DNA of 64,000 bases from Euborellia annulipes (GCA_023213315.1 JAKCPI010016853.1:1-64000), one strand, 5' to 3'; positions 10,661 to 21,304 are shown, counted from the stretch's first letter. Numbers and translations: made by a program. The notes: generated from the letters alone by a model not told the origin.

Positions 10661-10968
10661 AGTGATGAGAAGTGGCTGTAGACTTTGAATTGGGTATAGG
10701 AGACTTTGCAGCCAAGGAAATTAAATAAAAAACTTATTTAATTAATTAATCGTCGACGTTTCGGTCGCAAGTCACGACCTTCCTCAGGACGATTAATTGT
10801 TAGAATACAAGGTTGACAGTATTATATTTAATTATCATTGTAAGTTATACAATTTTTAATTGGGCTATATGTATTGAGGAAGGTCGTGACTTGCGACCGA
10901 AACGTCGACGATTAATAATTAAATAAGTTTTTTATTTAATTTCCTTGGCTGCAAAGTCTCCTATACCC
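10661..10968 (+). mobile_element. Penelope-like foldback element, family 1
   Basis: Starts AGTGATGAGAAGTGGCTGT; TGGCTG pairs with CAGCCA about 30 bp later. Two inverted arms of roughly 100 bp follow, each with a hammerhead-like core, and the right arm stops at CCCAATT. A 16 bp direct repeat AATTAAAATAATTATT flanks it (10645-10660 and 10969-10984). The long target duplication and head-plus-inverted-arms plan fit a retroelement better than a DNA transposon. Family copies: 15432 and 43446. Confidence 0.7.
10744..10798 (-). ncRNA. Hammerhead-ribozyme-like motif, best copy
   Basis: Read on the minus strand: stem I strand AATTAATCGTC, core CTGAGGA, one A, stem II GGTCG-loop-CGACC, GAAA, CGTC, then stem I partner GACGATTAATT. 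Stem I is 11 perfect pairs and begins directly after the expected cleavage position GUC. The hammerhead consensus has no base between CUGANGA and stem II; here there is one, so activity is uncertain. Confidence 0.5.
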
Positions 10969-11428
10969 AATTAAAATAATTATTTATAAATGTATTCAAA
11001 TTATTTTGAGAGTAATTTCGCGGTGAAGGCTCGCATTTCCTTAAAGAGGGGGTTATGCCCCATCCCCTATAATGCGCAGGGATATTAATGTTTTTTAATA
11101 TTTTACTAAAAATTAAGTGCATTCCGTTTGAGTTAAAATTTATATTCACTATTTATCAAATAGGATATTGGGGTAGAAACATTTTAATGTCATTCTAAAA
11201 TTTATTATTACTGGGGCGGAATTAATTTTTGAATATATCGAAACTCTCATAAAGAGATAGTAATAACAACTGGGTAACTTAGGAACCCATCGAATCCCGT
11301 GCAGAATTTTGTAGGGATTTTTTTCATTAGGTAGAAAAGTAAGAAATGATTAGTCCACTTAGAATTTTACTGGGGTGAGTTACCGCATCTTTTTGTATAA
11401 AAAACTAATCTCAATTCGGATTTGAATT

Positions 11429-11700
11429 TTTACTTCCTCTTACCTATATGTATAAGTTAATATACATATTTATATGGTAGAGAAAGTTTTGGATTCATGT
11501 CGAAAATTCGATGTCGAGACTTTAATGGATATACACGTTTTGAGGCCCCCTGAATCCAAAAAAGTGGTTTTCCCGACATGTTCTGCCTGTGTGTCTGTTT
11601 GGGTTCATTTTAAAGCATGAAGGAATTGAGCTAGGAGGTTGAAATTTTATATTTAAGTTAGTCACCCCCTCCCCCCTAGAGCGTGAAAATAAGATTTGAA
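11429..11700 (-). repeat. Family A repeat, 3' half
   Basis: Minus-strand copy from the ACTTCCTCTTACC terminus through the TCGATGTCGAG and CCTGAATCCAAAAAAGTGG words to the CCCCCTCCCCCC break. The hairpin half is absent. Confidence 0.75.
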
Positions 11701-11716
11701 AAAAATATTTTCCTTC

Positions 11717-11925
11717 AGGAATGAAAGTTAGATAAAACGAAGCCAGAATGTTTGCTTTAAAAATATATTTAACAGCTGACGTTTCGGCTTTGGTCAAAGC
11801 CTTCCTCGGAGCTGTTAGTGGTCATCCGAGGATGACTTTGACCAAGGCCGAAAAGTAAGCTGTTAAAATATATTTTTAAAGAAAACATTCTGGTTGCGCT
11901 TTCTTCTAACTTTCATTCCTGATAC
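11717..11925. mobile_element. Penelope-like foldback element, family 2
   Basis: Inverted arms from CAGGAATGAAAGTTAG to CTAACTTTCATTCCTG meet at a short centre. Each arm has the GAAA/CTGANGA-type core: GACGTTTCGGC on the left, decayed on the right. No TGGCTG head and no clear target duplication were found. Confidence 0.6.
11770..11817 (-). ncRNA. Hammerhead-like motif with altered core
   Basis: Minus strand: stem I TAACAGCT, core CCGAGGA (U4 changed to C), one A, stem II GGCTTTG/CAAAGCC, GAAACGTC, stem I partner AGCTGTTA. Both stems are perfect, but the core change should abolish cleavage. Confidence 0.4.
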
Positions 11926-11956
11926 AAATTCCACCACCCATAAAATACCCTTATAC

Positions 11957-12208
11957 CAGTGTTTCCCAAATTGTGAGGCGCGGACTATTCTAAGGGGAGG
12001 CGCGAATATTGGCCACCAGGACCAATTTTCCAAATTATTGGTAGTTTTAATAAAAATAAATAAAAAAAATATTTTTATATAAATTTATATTTTTTAGCAT
12101 TAAAAATTTTTGTTTTTGTATTATTTTATAAAATGGGAGGGGGGGGAGGCGTCATAAGATTAAATATTTTTAAGGGAGGCGTGGTAACATAAAGTTTGGA
12201 AACCACTG
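11957..12208 (+). mobile_element. hAT-type MITE (CAGTGTTTCCCAAA family), copy 2
   Basis: Ends CAGTGTTTCCCAAA and GTTTGGAAACCACTG form imperfect terminal inverted repeats. The interior matches the copy at 9144 in the same orientation. The flanking octamers differ, so no target duplication is claimed. Confidence 0.65.
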
Positions 12209-12326
12209 TTTTAAATAATAAAAGTACAAGTTTTCAGTAAAATGAAATAAGTTGTTAGGCAAAGAGTGTGGCAAGACAAAAAATAAAAAATTTCTAAGCG
12301 ATTTTAAAATGTTTGAACTTTTCTTA

Positions 12327-12418
12327 AAAATCTGGTGTGACAAGTCGCACACCACAAAACTTTTTTTGCCTTCGGTAATTGAAATTCTGTACTGTGCTGT
12401 CACTCCACATTTTTTTGT
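12327..12418. repeat. Family A solo hairpin
   Basis: An isolated TCTGGTGTGAC ... TCACTCCACA hairpin without the rest of the repeat. Several point differences break the stem. Confidence 0.6.
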
Positions 12419-12440
12419 ATCGAGTTATATTTAATTTCTC

Positions 12441-13076
12441 ATAGCACTTTAGTTCCAAACTAGACCACTTGCGTTTCATAAGTAAAAAAGTCAATTGATA
12501 CAAAATTTCCATAGGCTCTGTGTATTTTAATTGTATTTTAAATTGACTGCTTGAAATATAAAAATCTAGTTATAGTAAAATTGTGTTGCTATTTCTGATC
12601 TGAAAAAGGTTAAAAATATGATCCAAATTTTGAATAATACCTCTTTCATTTAAAATCTCTTAAATGAGCTCAATAACACTTTTTGAAAATTTAAACTCCG
12701 TGTCCCTAGGATAAAAAGGCAATAAGAAAATAATATAGCGTAGTGCTGGCTCATGTTACTTTATTTTGAAATCATTTTCCCAAACATTACATTATAAATT
12801 GGTAGATAAAGCATTGGCAATCAAGGTGAGATTTAAAAACTCTGACCGCAATATAATACATAACCTCCCGCGTAACTTCAGTAATCGTAAGTTTATAAAA
12901 TCATGGCAGAGAAAGGGATAAAAAAGTTTGCAATAATTATAAAGAAGGGAAAAAAATTTGGTTAACATTGTATTTGGTACATAATCTATATTTAAAAATT
13001 TTATACAAAATAGAAATTCGAAATAAAATGTTTAGGAGGACATTTGAAAAATGTTGCCTTACAATTATTAAATAGA
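12441..13076. other. AT-rich spacer, nothing seen
   Basis: No coding frame, RNA gene or repeat boundary recognised up to the hAT target duplication at 13077. Confidence 0.5.
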
Positions 13077-13404
13077 CCACAGTACAGTGACGGCGCTACG
13101 GGGGGCTAGGGGGGCATTCGCCCCCCCGGCAAGGACCTCTGCCCCCCTGGATGCCCCCCCAGTCAGCTCGAAAACCAAATTGAAAAAATTTCTAAAATTA
13201 TTCATTTTTCCTTAAAAAAAATGTAATTTTTTAAGCTTTTTATTACAATGAAAAAAAGAAAGATTATTTTTTTTTAATTCTTTATTTTAATAAATAAATT
13301 TAGTTACTCTCAAGTTTTTGTCAAGTAAATATCTTTCTTTTGTGCCATTATAATGTCATCGAAAAGAAAAAAAATATCCGATAACTTTACCAATCGAATT
13401 GAAA

Positions 13405-13475
13405 TAAATAGAGGGGTCTAAATGGCCTTCGATGCCGAAAAAGACCTAAATTAAAAAAAAAAAAAAACTTTATTG
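13405..13475 (+). repeat. 3' fragment of a second SINE family
   Basis: AGAGGGGTCTAAATGGCC, then GATGCCGAAAAAGACC and poly(A). The same 3' end occurs at 34500-34570 and 40379-40439. It shares the GGCC...GCCGAAAAGA tail logic with the main SINE, so the two families probably share a tail. Confidence 0.55.
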
Positions 13476-13867
13476 AGCCCCAATCTAAAAAAAAAATTTC
13501 TTCTTCGGGTACAAGTGTAAATCCACCAGCTATGAATCAAGCTCAAGTGATTCAGAAGAAATTGATACTGATTTTGAGAAACAAGATTTTCAGCCGAAAC
13601 CGAATTTTGGCTTCAATTTTAGTTTCGACCGAAACCGTAACCGAAATCGAAAATTGTTTTAAACTTTTTTTTTAAATTTCCTATACAAAATTCAACTTTT
13701 TTTTTAGTAAAATTTCCATTTTTCCCTCTTGCGAAAATCATTTGACCTTTTTACTTTCTCGTATAGAGAAAGTTATGTAATCGTAAAAAAATTCGACTTC
13801 GAGATTTTGATGTTTCTCCACGTTTTAGACCTCCCTGAGTCCAAAAAAACCATTTTTGGCATTATGT

Positions 13868-14605
13868 TGTGTGTGTGTGTGTGTGTGTGTGAACACGATT
13901 ACTTGAAAACCAAAGCAGCTAGATCGATGAAATTTGGTATATGCTCCTTACACTAAAATTGTAGATTTCTATCAACTTTTGGAGTAAATACGTCACTTGG
14001 AAGTAGTACTTTACTTAAAAAGTTTTTTCAAAAATTTTGAAATTTTCAATTTTTTTGTTATATTATGATAAAATACTCTATTTTAAAAAGTTTTTATTCT
14101 TTGACATTTTTACGAAAACTGAATAGTTTTTGAAATAATCACAGAAGAAATAGAAAATATTCGTTAATTTTGATAAAAAATCAAAACAAAATCATACAGG
14201 TGTCATTAAAAAAAAGGGTAAATATAAACAAATGAATTTGTGAAACAAATGAACCCTTTTTTTAATGACACCTGTATGATTTTGTTTTGATTTTTTATCA
14301 AAATTAACGAAAATTTTCTATTTCTTCTGTGATTATTTCAAAAACTATTCAGTTTTCGAAAAAATGTCAAGAATCAAAACTTTTTAAAATAGAGTATTTT
14401 ATCATAATATAACAAAAAAATTGAAAATTTCAAAGTTTTTGAAAAAACTTTTTAAGTAAAGTACTACTTCCAAGTGACGTATTTACTCCAAAAGTTGATA
14501 GAAATCTACAATTTTAGTGTAAGGAGCATATACCAAATATCATTGATCTAACTGCTTTGGTTTTTAAGCAATCGTGTTCACACACACACACCCAGACGTA
14601 ATTCC
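13868..14605. repeat. Large inverted repeat (Family B), arms about 360 bp
   Basis: Arms 13868-14226 and 14247-14605 are nearly identical in reverse orientation around a short centre at about 14238. Left of the palindrome (13740-13868) the sequence resembles the Family A 3' end, with CTTTCTCGTATAGAGAAAGT and ATTCGACTTCGAGATTTTGA, so A and B are probably related. A transcript would fold into one long hairpin. Confidence 0.8.
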
Positions 14606-15431
14606 AAAAGAATATACGAGAAAGTCTCGGGGAAGTCAATCCCCATATTTTTTTTAAGTGCGAATTTCACTCGACGTTTTTTTTTTTAGTATACGAGCAT
14701 CTTCCCATCTTTTCAAAGTCAGGTTTCTGGCAGGGCGAAGTTTCGGCTGAAATTTGGCCGAATCCGAAACTTCTATCGGTTCCTAAGGTCAAAAAAAAAC
14801 GGTGCCACGAGTCATGCCGTTTTGTTTCTCTGTTGATGTAGCTTATATATTTATTGACTGCCCCCCTGGTAATAAGTTTGCCCCTCTCCTGCCCCCCCAC
14901 TGAGAATAAGCTAGCGCCGTCACTGCCACAGTAAAAGGTAGTCTATATTTCAAGAGTTAATAAAACTAGTCGACAAGGTTTTCTTCACAAGAAATCTGAT
15001 TAGTGAATCTAGTACAGTTTTTTATACTGAATTCAAATATGTAGTTAGAATTTTTCCAACAGGCACAGTTTTAGAGATAGAGAGAAAAATAAATTTTAAT
15101 AGAAAATGTGCTCTAAAATAGCTCTTATTTTGCATTTTCAAAATTTTTTGAAGGCGACCCTCCTTATAAATATGCAGATAGTTATAATACATATAGATTT
15201 TAAGTTTCATCCCAATCGGAGGTCATTTAGATGTGAAGCAAACGACTTAAAGTTTAGAAAAATCGAATTTTTTCAGTTTTTGTTTTGTTTTGGACACCCC
15301 TAATACAATTTTTACCATCCCTAAATAGTAAAAACATACTTACGATATTCTATATTTCTTTGGCTTTTCATTATTAACGAAACAAAATAGTTAAAAAAAA
15401 TATAGGTCCTATATAATTGCTATATATATTG

Positions 15432-15660
15432 GGTATAGGAGACTTGCAGCCAGCGAATTAAATAAAAAACTTTTATTTAATTGTTAACCGCCGACGTTTA
15501 GGTCGCAAAACAAGAACTTCCTCTCCTTTCTAACAATTAATCGTCCTGAGAAAGGTCGTGATTGACGACCGAAACATCGACGATTAACAATTAAATAAAA
15601 GTTTTTTATTAAATTCCTTGCTGCAAAGTCTCCTATACCCAATTCAAAGTCTACAGACAG
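15432..15660 (-). mobile_element. Penelope-like foldback element, family 1, reversed copy
   Basis: Same arms as 10661 (GGGTATAGGAGACTT ... CTCCTATACCC), with the head on the right and changed to CTGTCTGT. The left hammerhead-like core is decayed; the right one is described separately. No convincing target duplication. Confidence 0.6.
15535..15590 (+). ncRNA. Hammerhead-like motif, one core change
   Basis: Stem I AATTAATCGTC, core CTGAGAA (G8 to A), one A, stem II GGTCG...CGACC, GAAACATC, stem I partner GACGATTAA. The stems are kept; the core change probably inactivates it. Confidence 0.4.
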
Positions 15661-15867
15661 TTCTCATCACTAGCTATAATGAGTAATGCGCCTAAAAGAT
15701 AGGCAGCCAGAGTGTTTTTAGCAGACTGATAACTATTTTGTTAAAGATTTCGTTAATAATTAACAGATTTTCACAAATGAATGATTTTTGGAAAGCCAAA
15801 AAACTATAGAATATCTTAATAAAAGTGTAGAATGGCTGTTATTTATTAATCTTAAGGAAATGGATTT

Positions 15868-16030
15868 GCAGCCAAGGAGAATAAAAAAACTATTTAGTTT
15901 CTTTCGGGCGACGTTTCGGACGCCAATTGCGTCCTTCCTCGGGACCAAAGATTGTTAGAAAGCACACATTGATTTTGTTGTGGCATACATAAAATATTTG
16001 AACAATATTGATAATGGCATCTTTTATGTA
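15868..16030 (-). mobile_element. Single-arm foldback relic with hammerhead-like core
   Basis: One arm only: TTGCAGCCAAGGAGAATAAA leads to GACGTTTCGGACGCC and a TCCTCGGGACC end. The minus strand has CCGAGGA, stem II GGACGC/GCGTCC and GAAACGTC. The second arm is missing. Confidence 0.45.
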
Positions 16031-16226
16031 TAAGGGAAGAGCTCTCTGTGCGTTATTTTTTCCAATTGGATTTTTCTAAACTTTAAGTCGTTTGCGGCAC
16101 GTCTAAATGACCTCCGATTGGGATTAAACCTAAAATTTATATCTATTATAACTATCTGCATATTTTTAAAGGATGTCGTCTTAAAAAAATCTTGAAAATG
16201 CAAAATAAGAGCAGATTATATATTTA

Positions 16227-16783
16227 CTAGTCGCAAAGCCCGCCTTCGGCGGGCTTTCCTCTAGCCAGGGGCTGCGCCCCTGGACCCCTGCTCGCCTTCA
16301 GCGAGCAAGGTTATTCCCAATTTGGGATATTTGTTGTTGCAATGCAAGTGTTAAGATGTTAAGGAAGGATCTTATATTCAAGCGAGGCGAGGGTACCGAT
16401 TGGGATCAGCACAAAAGGGTCTGTTTATGACTGTTTAAAGGGTCAGTCACCTGAGTCCTCTCTTCGTTTTTCAACTGCTGCGTAGCCCCCACCCCCAGCC
16501 CATAGTCAGGTAGGAAGCTGGTTCACACAGCATAAAGGACGCTCTCTACTTTTCAAGCCAACTTGTTGATTTTGTGTTCCCATATTGAAGAAATTTGATT
16601 ATAATTAATTTTCCAAAACATTTAAGAGATTCAAATTATTACTACGTTACTCCCAGAGCCATGTATTATAGGTGTACTTAATTTCAAATGGATTCATTGA
16701 AAATTGTGGATTTCTATAGAACATATACATACATATTTACATACATACATACATTTTTCCCATTTCATTTTTATATATATAGA
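16227..16783 (-). mobile_element. Non-autonomous Helitron
   Basis: On the minus strand it starts TCTATATATATAAAAATG and ends with a strong hairpin AAAGCCCGCC-GAA-GGCGGGCTTT, then GCGACTAG. It is inserted between A and T with no target duplication. These are the textbook Helitron ends (5' TC, 3' hairpin plus CTRR, A|T site). At 557 bp it has no Rep/helicase and must have been moved in trans. A (CATA)n stretch lies near its 5' end. Confidence 0.85.
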
Positions 16784-16950
16784 TTTTTCTCTATATCTCT
16801 AAAACTGTGCCTGATGGGACAAAACTGAAATGATATTTAAATTCAGAATGAAAAAAACTTCTAGAATCTCATATCTTTATTCTTGTGAAAGAAAAAAGTT
16901 AAAACATATACATATAGGTAAGAGAAAGTTCATTTTTGTCGACTAATAAT

Positions 16951-17700
16951 TATTAGTTTTTTGGCTTCTTCGGTCATTTAAACTTTAAATGTTAATTATA
17001 TCAATTAAGGTATAGGCCAACCGATTTATTGGGTTATAGGCATATTTATTGTATTTATACCAATTGTTATGATTTAAATAAATTCATCTGATTGTTGGGG
17101 TCCAAACCCACTCCCCTTGGCTTTTATATTCAATAGTGACATTTGTCAACGCCTCTAACCTTTCGAATACGGAGGAACATCCTAAATTCCCTTGACTATA
17201 ATAATACATGAATACCTGAATTAAGCTAAATCACGAATTTTCAAAGTATATGATAAAGCATTAATAAAAAAAAAAAAATAATATAAAACTCATGTTAAAT
17301 AATAAAGGTAGTTGAAATCTAGGAAGAAAAGCTCTTGCTGCTTACTTCCTGAGCACTTCACTGAATAAGGTTATTATTCTATATATCTCTAATAGAGAAC
17401 GCGTGGCCTGTGCATAAACATATTGAATGGGATTATATAGTCAGATCTTGGTAACAATGCATCGCTATTTTGATTGTTTAAGAGAGAGGTTGTCAATCAT
17501 CCCTTCTTCTCTGAAAGACATGGTCACGAGACAAAATAAGCTGATGTGGGGTACATAATCGACCGAATTACATAATAAAAAGTATTTTTACTAAAAAGTT
17601 CTATAGAAAGTCAAAATACAGTACATATAAAAAGTATTTTTCTCTAAATTTACTTTTTTAAAAGAACTAAAAAATGAATTATATTAAGATAAATTTTCAT
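16951..17700. other. AT-rich spacer, nothing seen
   Basis: No coding frame, RNA gene or repeat copy recognised before the Family A terminus at 17701. Confidence 0.5.
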
Positions 17701-17725
17701 TTTTACTTTCTCTTACCTATATGTA

Positions 17726-17937
17726 CCATCTATTGCAATAGTATTGAGAATAAAGCCCGGCAGTTAGGCAGCCCAAATGGTACACGTTCACTATTATATT
17801 AAAAAGATAAATTTTTATGGTAATAAAGGCCGATCGCCCTATTGTCTGCTTTGAAAGAGATATTTCTTAGACAGACCAGCTGCCATTTGGGCTGCCTAAC
17901 TTCCGGGCATTATTCTCAATACTATTGCAATAGATGG
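17726..17937. mobile_element. TA-flanked MITE with about 55 bp inverted ends
   Basis: CCATCTATTGCAATAGTATT at the left and its reverse complement at the right, with TA on both sides, as for Tc1/mariner-type elements. The arms continue through CAGCCCAAATGG. The centre has no coding capacity. Confidence 0.75.
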
Positions 17938-17939
17938 TA

Positions 17940-18322
17940 CATAGGCGCCGGAACTGGGGGGGGCAAGGGTACATTGCCCCCCCCTGGCATCCTACAGGGG
18001 GGGGCAGAGGGGGTCAATATGTCTTCTTTTAATTCATTTATTTTTAAAAATGATATATTTTTACTTTTGAAAAATAAAATCTTCTAAATTAAAAAAAATT
18101 AAAAGAGTAAGAAATTCATTTTTTTCCAAATTTTTTCCAAAAATTTTTGATAAAATCACTAGCAAATTTTTAAAAATTTTAATTTTATTAAAATTGTGAT
18201 TTTATTTAAAATTTTTAAAGTTTTATAGGTTTTGTACTATTTGAACATATTAAATTATTTTAATTTTCTAAAAAAAATTTTTTTGCCCCCCCCCCTAGTT
18301 CAAATTCGTTCCGGCGCCCCTG
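17940..18322. mobile_element. hAT-type MITE (CAGGGGCGCCGGAAC ends)
   Basis: Left CATAGGCGCCGGAAC and right GTTCCGGCGCCCCTG, each followed inward by a G- or C-run. Once the neighbouring palindrome is removed, the flanks read TATATGTA and TATATGTT, a 7/8 target duplication. Confidence 0.8.
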
Positions 18323-18799
18323 TATATGTTTATGTTAATATACATAGAGAAAGTTCATGTCAAAAATTCGATGTCGAGATTTTGATGGATATCCTACACG
18401 TTTTGAGGTCCCCTGAATCCAAAAAAATAATTTTCGCGACATGGTCTGTCTGTGTGTCTATTTGTGTGTGTCTGTATCTAATTTTAAGTATGAAGCAATT
18501 TAGCTAGGAGGTTGAAATTTTATATTTAAGTTATAAAGACGATCATTTATGCTCATCACATTTACAATGTCTTATTTGATATGATTTCACCACCTTTCTT
18601 GGGCGGGAAATAATTGAAATCTAAAAATAGAAAAGGTGCCCTTTAAAATAATGATATTTATAATTACTAGTGATTAGAAGGATTCAAAAAAAAACTTTAC
18701 AAGAGACAAGAGTGATCAAGGCTATTTAATTCATAGAAATCTCTCAACTATAGTGAAATATTTAAAAGTGTTTAATTGGTTTAATGGACTAGCCTCTTT

Positions 18800-19352
18800 T
18801 ACTTTCTCTTACCTCTATATATGTTAATATATATAGAGAGAAAGTATTGGATTCATGTCAAAAATTCTATGTCGAGATTTTGATGGATATACACGTTTTG
18901 AGGTTCCCTGACATGGTCTGTCTGTGTGTATGTGAACAAAATATTAAGAACAAAAAGAACTAGGAGGTTGAAATTTTATATTTAAGTTAGGCACCCCCAT
19001 GGGACGAGACACGAAGCTTTTAATCAAAATCGGCCAAAGAGTACTAGTACTTTACTGATCTACCTTTTCAGTTTTTTTCGATTTTCTCAAAACGCTCCAA
19101 CGATTTTGATTAAAATTCAAAAATTATTTTTTAGATGCTCTTTAAAATGTATATTCTCATTTTGCTCTCAAAATTGTTTGAAGCACACTTTACTCTTATA
19201 CTTCGTAGGAAATATAGGAGAAATGGTTGCCATGGTAACAAAATATACATTCCATAAATTTTATATCTTGAATTCTAATATATTGGCGGAAACTAAATAT
19301 ATCTCAACACAAAAAATCTGGTGCAATCAGTCACACCGGATTTTTTTAAGTG
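18800..19352 (-). repeat. Family A repeat, nearly full length
   Basis: Runs from the CTTTCTCTTACC terminus to a shortened hairpin (TCTGGTGCAATCAGTCACACC). Contains a perfect GTTGCCATGGTAAC palindrome at 19226-19239. Confidence 0.8.
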
Positions 19353-20185
19353 GAAATGCCATTTACCATTCATAATAATTGAGATCCAATCATGTTAATA
19401 AATTGTATTGGTTCTAGTGGGAACAGAACCTATAAATCTTGTATTAAAACACATCTATATAATTTTTTTATTAATAATGTATTGAGGATTATAAGTGTAT
19501 TGATGATGGCTGTAATTCTAATGAAAGAGAGAAGAGAGGAGATAAATGTTATGGGGGAGAAAATAAGAATGACTTTCTCTTATAATGTAGAAGTTTCGAG
19601 GACGGGACGTGCTAATCTTCAGGACATTAATTGTTAAAAATAAAATTTATAAATAAAACTAGCTTAATTAATAATAAAAGAAAGTTATTTTTTATTTGAT
19701 TCTTTTCCTGGCCCAACAACCCTCTTTCTTGCATTAATTTTTATTTCTTGTTTAGTAAAATAAACCCTAACGATGAAATATGCATAATATAGGCCTCACT
19801 TATTCAGAAATATCAGTCATCATTTAGCAATTCCAAGTACGTCTTTTAATATTCTTATCATAATCGACTGGTAATAAAAAATCCGCATATGAAACCAGGA
19901 TATGAGCTAAAATATTTACTCCTTCATAAGGAAGTAGAACAATTATTTTGATATTATAATTTAAAATTTTTTTTCAGGGTTACCTCCTTTTATATCTGCT
20001 AATGTATATACTGATATCATCTATTAATTGCAAAAATATCTGAAAAAATGGTTTCATATCCTATTTTAAATTATTTAGTTAATTTACCTTATCGACAAAT
20101 AATATAAAAAAAAAAACGTCATTAAATAATAATCCCTCCCCTAAAAAAAATTAAATAAAATGACAAAAATTTTTTTCCTATAATT
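19353..20185. other. Spacer, no gene recognised
   Basis: An 81-codon open frame at 19392-19637 has no recognisable domain and ordinary AT-rich composition, so it is not called. Confidence 0.4.
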
Positions 20186-20545
20186 GTCTTTGGTAGTGAC
20201 GGCGCCATTTTGAGGTGGCGACGGTGGCGGCGCCGGCCGAATGGACAAAAAGCAACCTTGGCGGGCAAAAATGTTTCATGCAATGTCCCCACCTCCGCTA
20301 CCGCCTTCGATTACTTTGTATTCGTGGCTAATTTGCTGTTGGAGGCGGCGCCAATGTCCCGCCCCACGCCTCTCAAGTACGCCCATTGGTCAGCGACCGG
20401 CGCCGTGGCCACGCCTCCCACCCGTCAGACAATTCGCTATCATACAAACCGGCGACTGTTGACGGCATCATCACAGACACTAAACACATTGCAGTCAGGC
20501 ACCTCAGTACTCACAGTTGCTAGCTGCGTTCACGACATTTATCAT
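20186..20545. promoter_or_regulatory. GC-rich, CpG-rich island: candidate promoter or first exon
   Basis: A roughly 360 bp block that is strikingly GC- and CpG-rich against an AT-rich background. On the minus strand it contains CCAAT (GACCAATGGG), GC-box-like GGGGCGGGA and GAGGCGTGG, and an ATG in a good context (CTCAAAATGGCGCCGTC). It is not a repeat found elsewhere in the window. A minus-strand promoter with a 5' exon is the simplest reading. No downstream exon could be recognised, and a plus-strand 116-codon frame here may be chance in GC-rich DNA. Confidence 0.45.
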
Positions 20546-21300
20546 TCGAATCCATTATAACATCGTTATTATTCTATAATATTGAGGTATTCGTAATATA
20601 TATTCTTTTCACTTCGAGGTCACACCATTGATTTCAAAGGATTCCCAATTGAATAGAATAATTTTTGATTTGTATCCCCGATTTCATTCTTATAATATAC
20701 TTGAATATTTTACCAATATAATTTACATAAACGGAATAGTGTCAATAATATCAATAGGTCGTTGGCCTACCAAAATTTGAATCCCATTGCCATAAATAAT
20801 CAATATGAACTGTCGATTTTTTTGATATCAAAAAATATTATAAAACTATCGATTAGCATAAAAATAGATTAAAATTGATTTGGTTTCTCTTTTAATATTG
20901 AAATGAACTGAAGGTGACAAAAGGGTCCAAAGCGTAACAGACGGGAGAGAAAGAAGGGCAGCCGGAGAAACCGAACGCTAGAACCCTGAGGGGCCAGAGT
21001 GGAATCTCCTGAAGAATAGAGATGAAAAGTTTTTGAGCTAATGAGTTGAGGGCTTCGAAACAGAATGACACTCATGTTGATGTGATTTATCAAATTTATA
21101 ATAGGAAAAGAATAGAAGAATGCCATTTTTTATATCTCCAAAATATTATTCATTTATGTAAGTAGCTTATTTCTATCTATATATATAGCCTCTATATAAA
21201 TGTAAGACAAAATATTTCTAATTATGTTAATTAAAAATATCAAAAATCAAGAAATTGATTAATCACATATTAATAACTAAGGATTTTAATATGTTGTTTT
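20546..21300. other. Spacer next to the GC-rich island
   Basis: AT-rich apart from a modest GC-mixed patch at 20915-21010. No exon or repeat recognised. Confidence 0.4.
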
Positions 21301-21304
21301 AGCT

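Larger units (their letters stand above)
13085..14925. mobile_element. Non-autonomous hAT element with perfect ends
   Basis: Perfect 14 bp terminal inverted repeats CAGTGACGGCGCTA / TAGCGCCGTCACTG are flanked by a perfect 8 bp target duplication CCACAGTA (13077-13084 and 14926-14933). Both ends continue into C- or G-rich tracts. A short possible start, MSSKRKKISDNF at about 13354, could be a transposase relic, but no catalytic part is present. The body is filled by a SINE 3' fragment (about 13405-13475) and a large palindrome (13868-14605). The perfect ends suggest recent movement by a transposase encoded elsewhere. Confidence 0.9.
14961..16950. mobile_element. Palindromic ACTAGTCGAC element, copy 2, heavily interrupted
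   Basis: Left end ACTAGTCGACAAGG at 14970 and right end ATTTTTGTCGACTAAT near 16947. Its arms match the compact copy at 36242-37426 in the opposite orientation but have diverged. It is broken up by a foldback at 15432-15660, another at 15868-16030 and a Helitron at 16227-16783. The interruptions show it is older than all three. Confidence 0.7.
17701..18540 (-). repeat. Family A 3' half split by two nested elements
   Basis: The repeat terminus TTTTACTTTCTCTTACC at 17701 is separated from its continuation (from about 18323, AGAGAAAGTTCATGTC onward) by a TA-flanked palindrome and a hAT MITE. Removing both restores a normal Family A sequence. Confidence 0.8.

Noticed and set aside
9144..12208. 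TTTTAAAT beside both CAGTGTTTCCCAAA MITEs as evidence of recombination between them
   Set aside because: Left flank of one and right flank of the other agree, but the octamer is too AT-rich and the other flanks do not match in the needed order.
19392..19637. 81-codon frame
   Set aside because: No recognisable domain, AT-rich composition like the spacer.
20210..20560. 116-codon plus-strand open frame in the GC-rich island
   Set aside because: GC-rich DNA has few stops by chance; the residues (RWRRWRRR, then mixed) show no domain. The region reads better as regulatory DNA.
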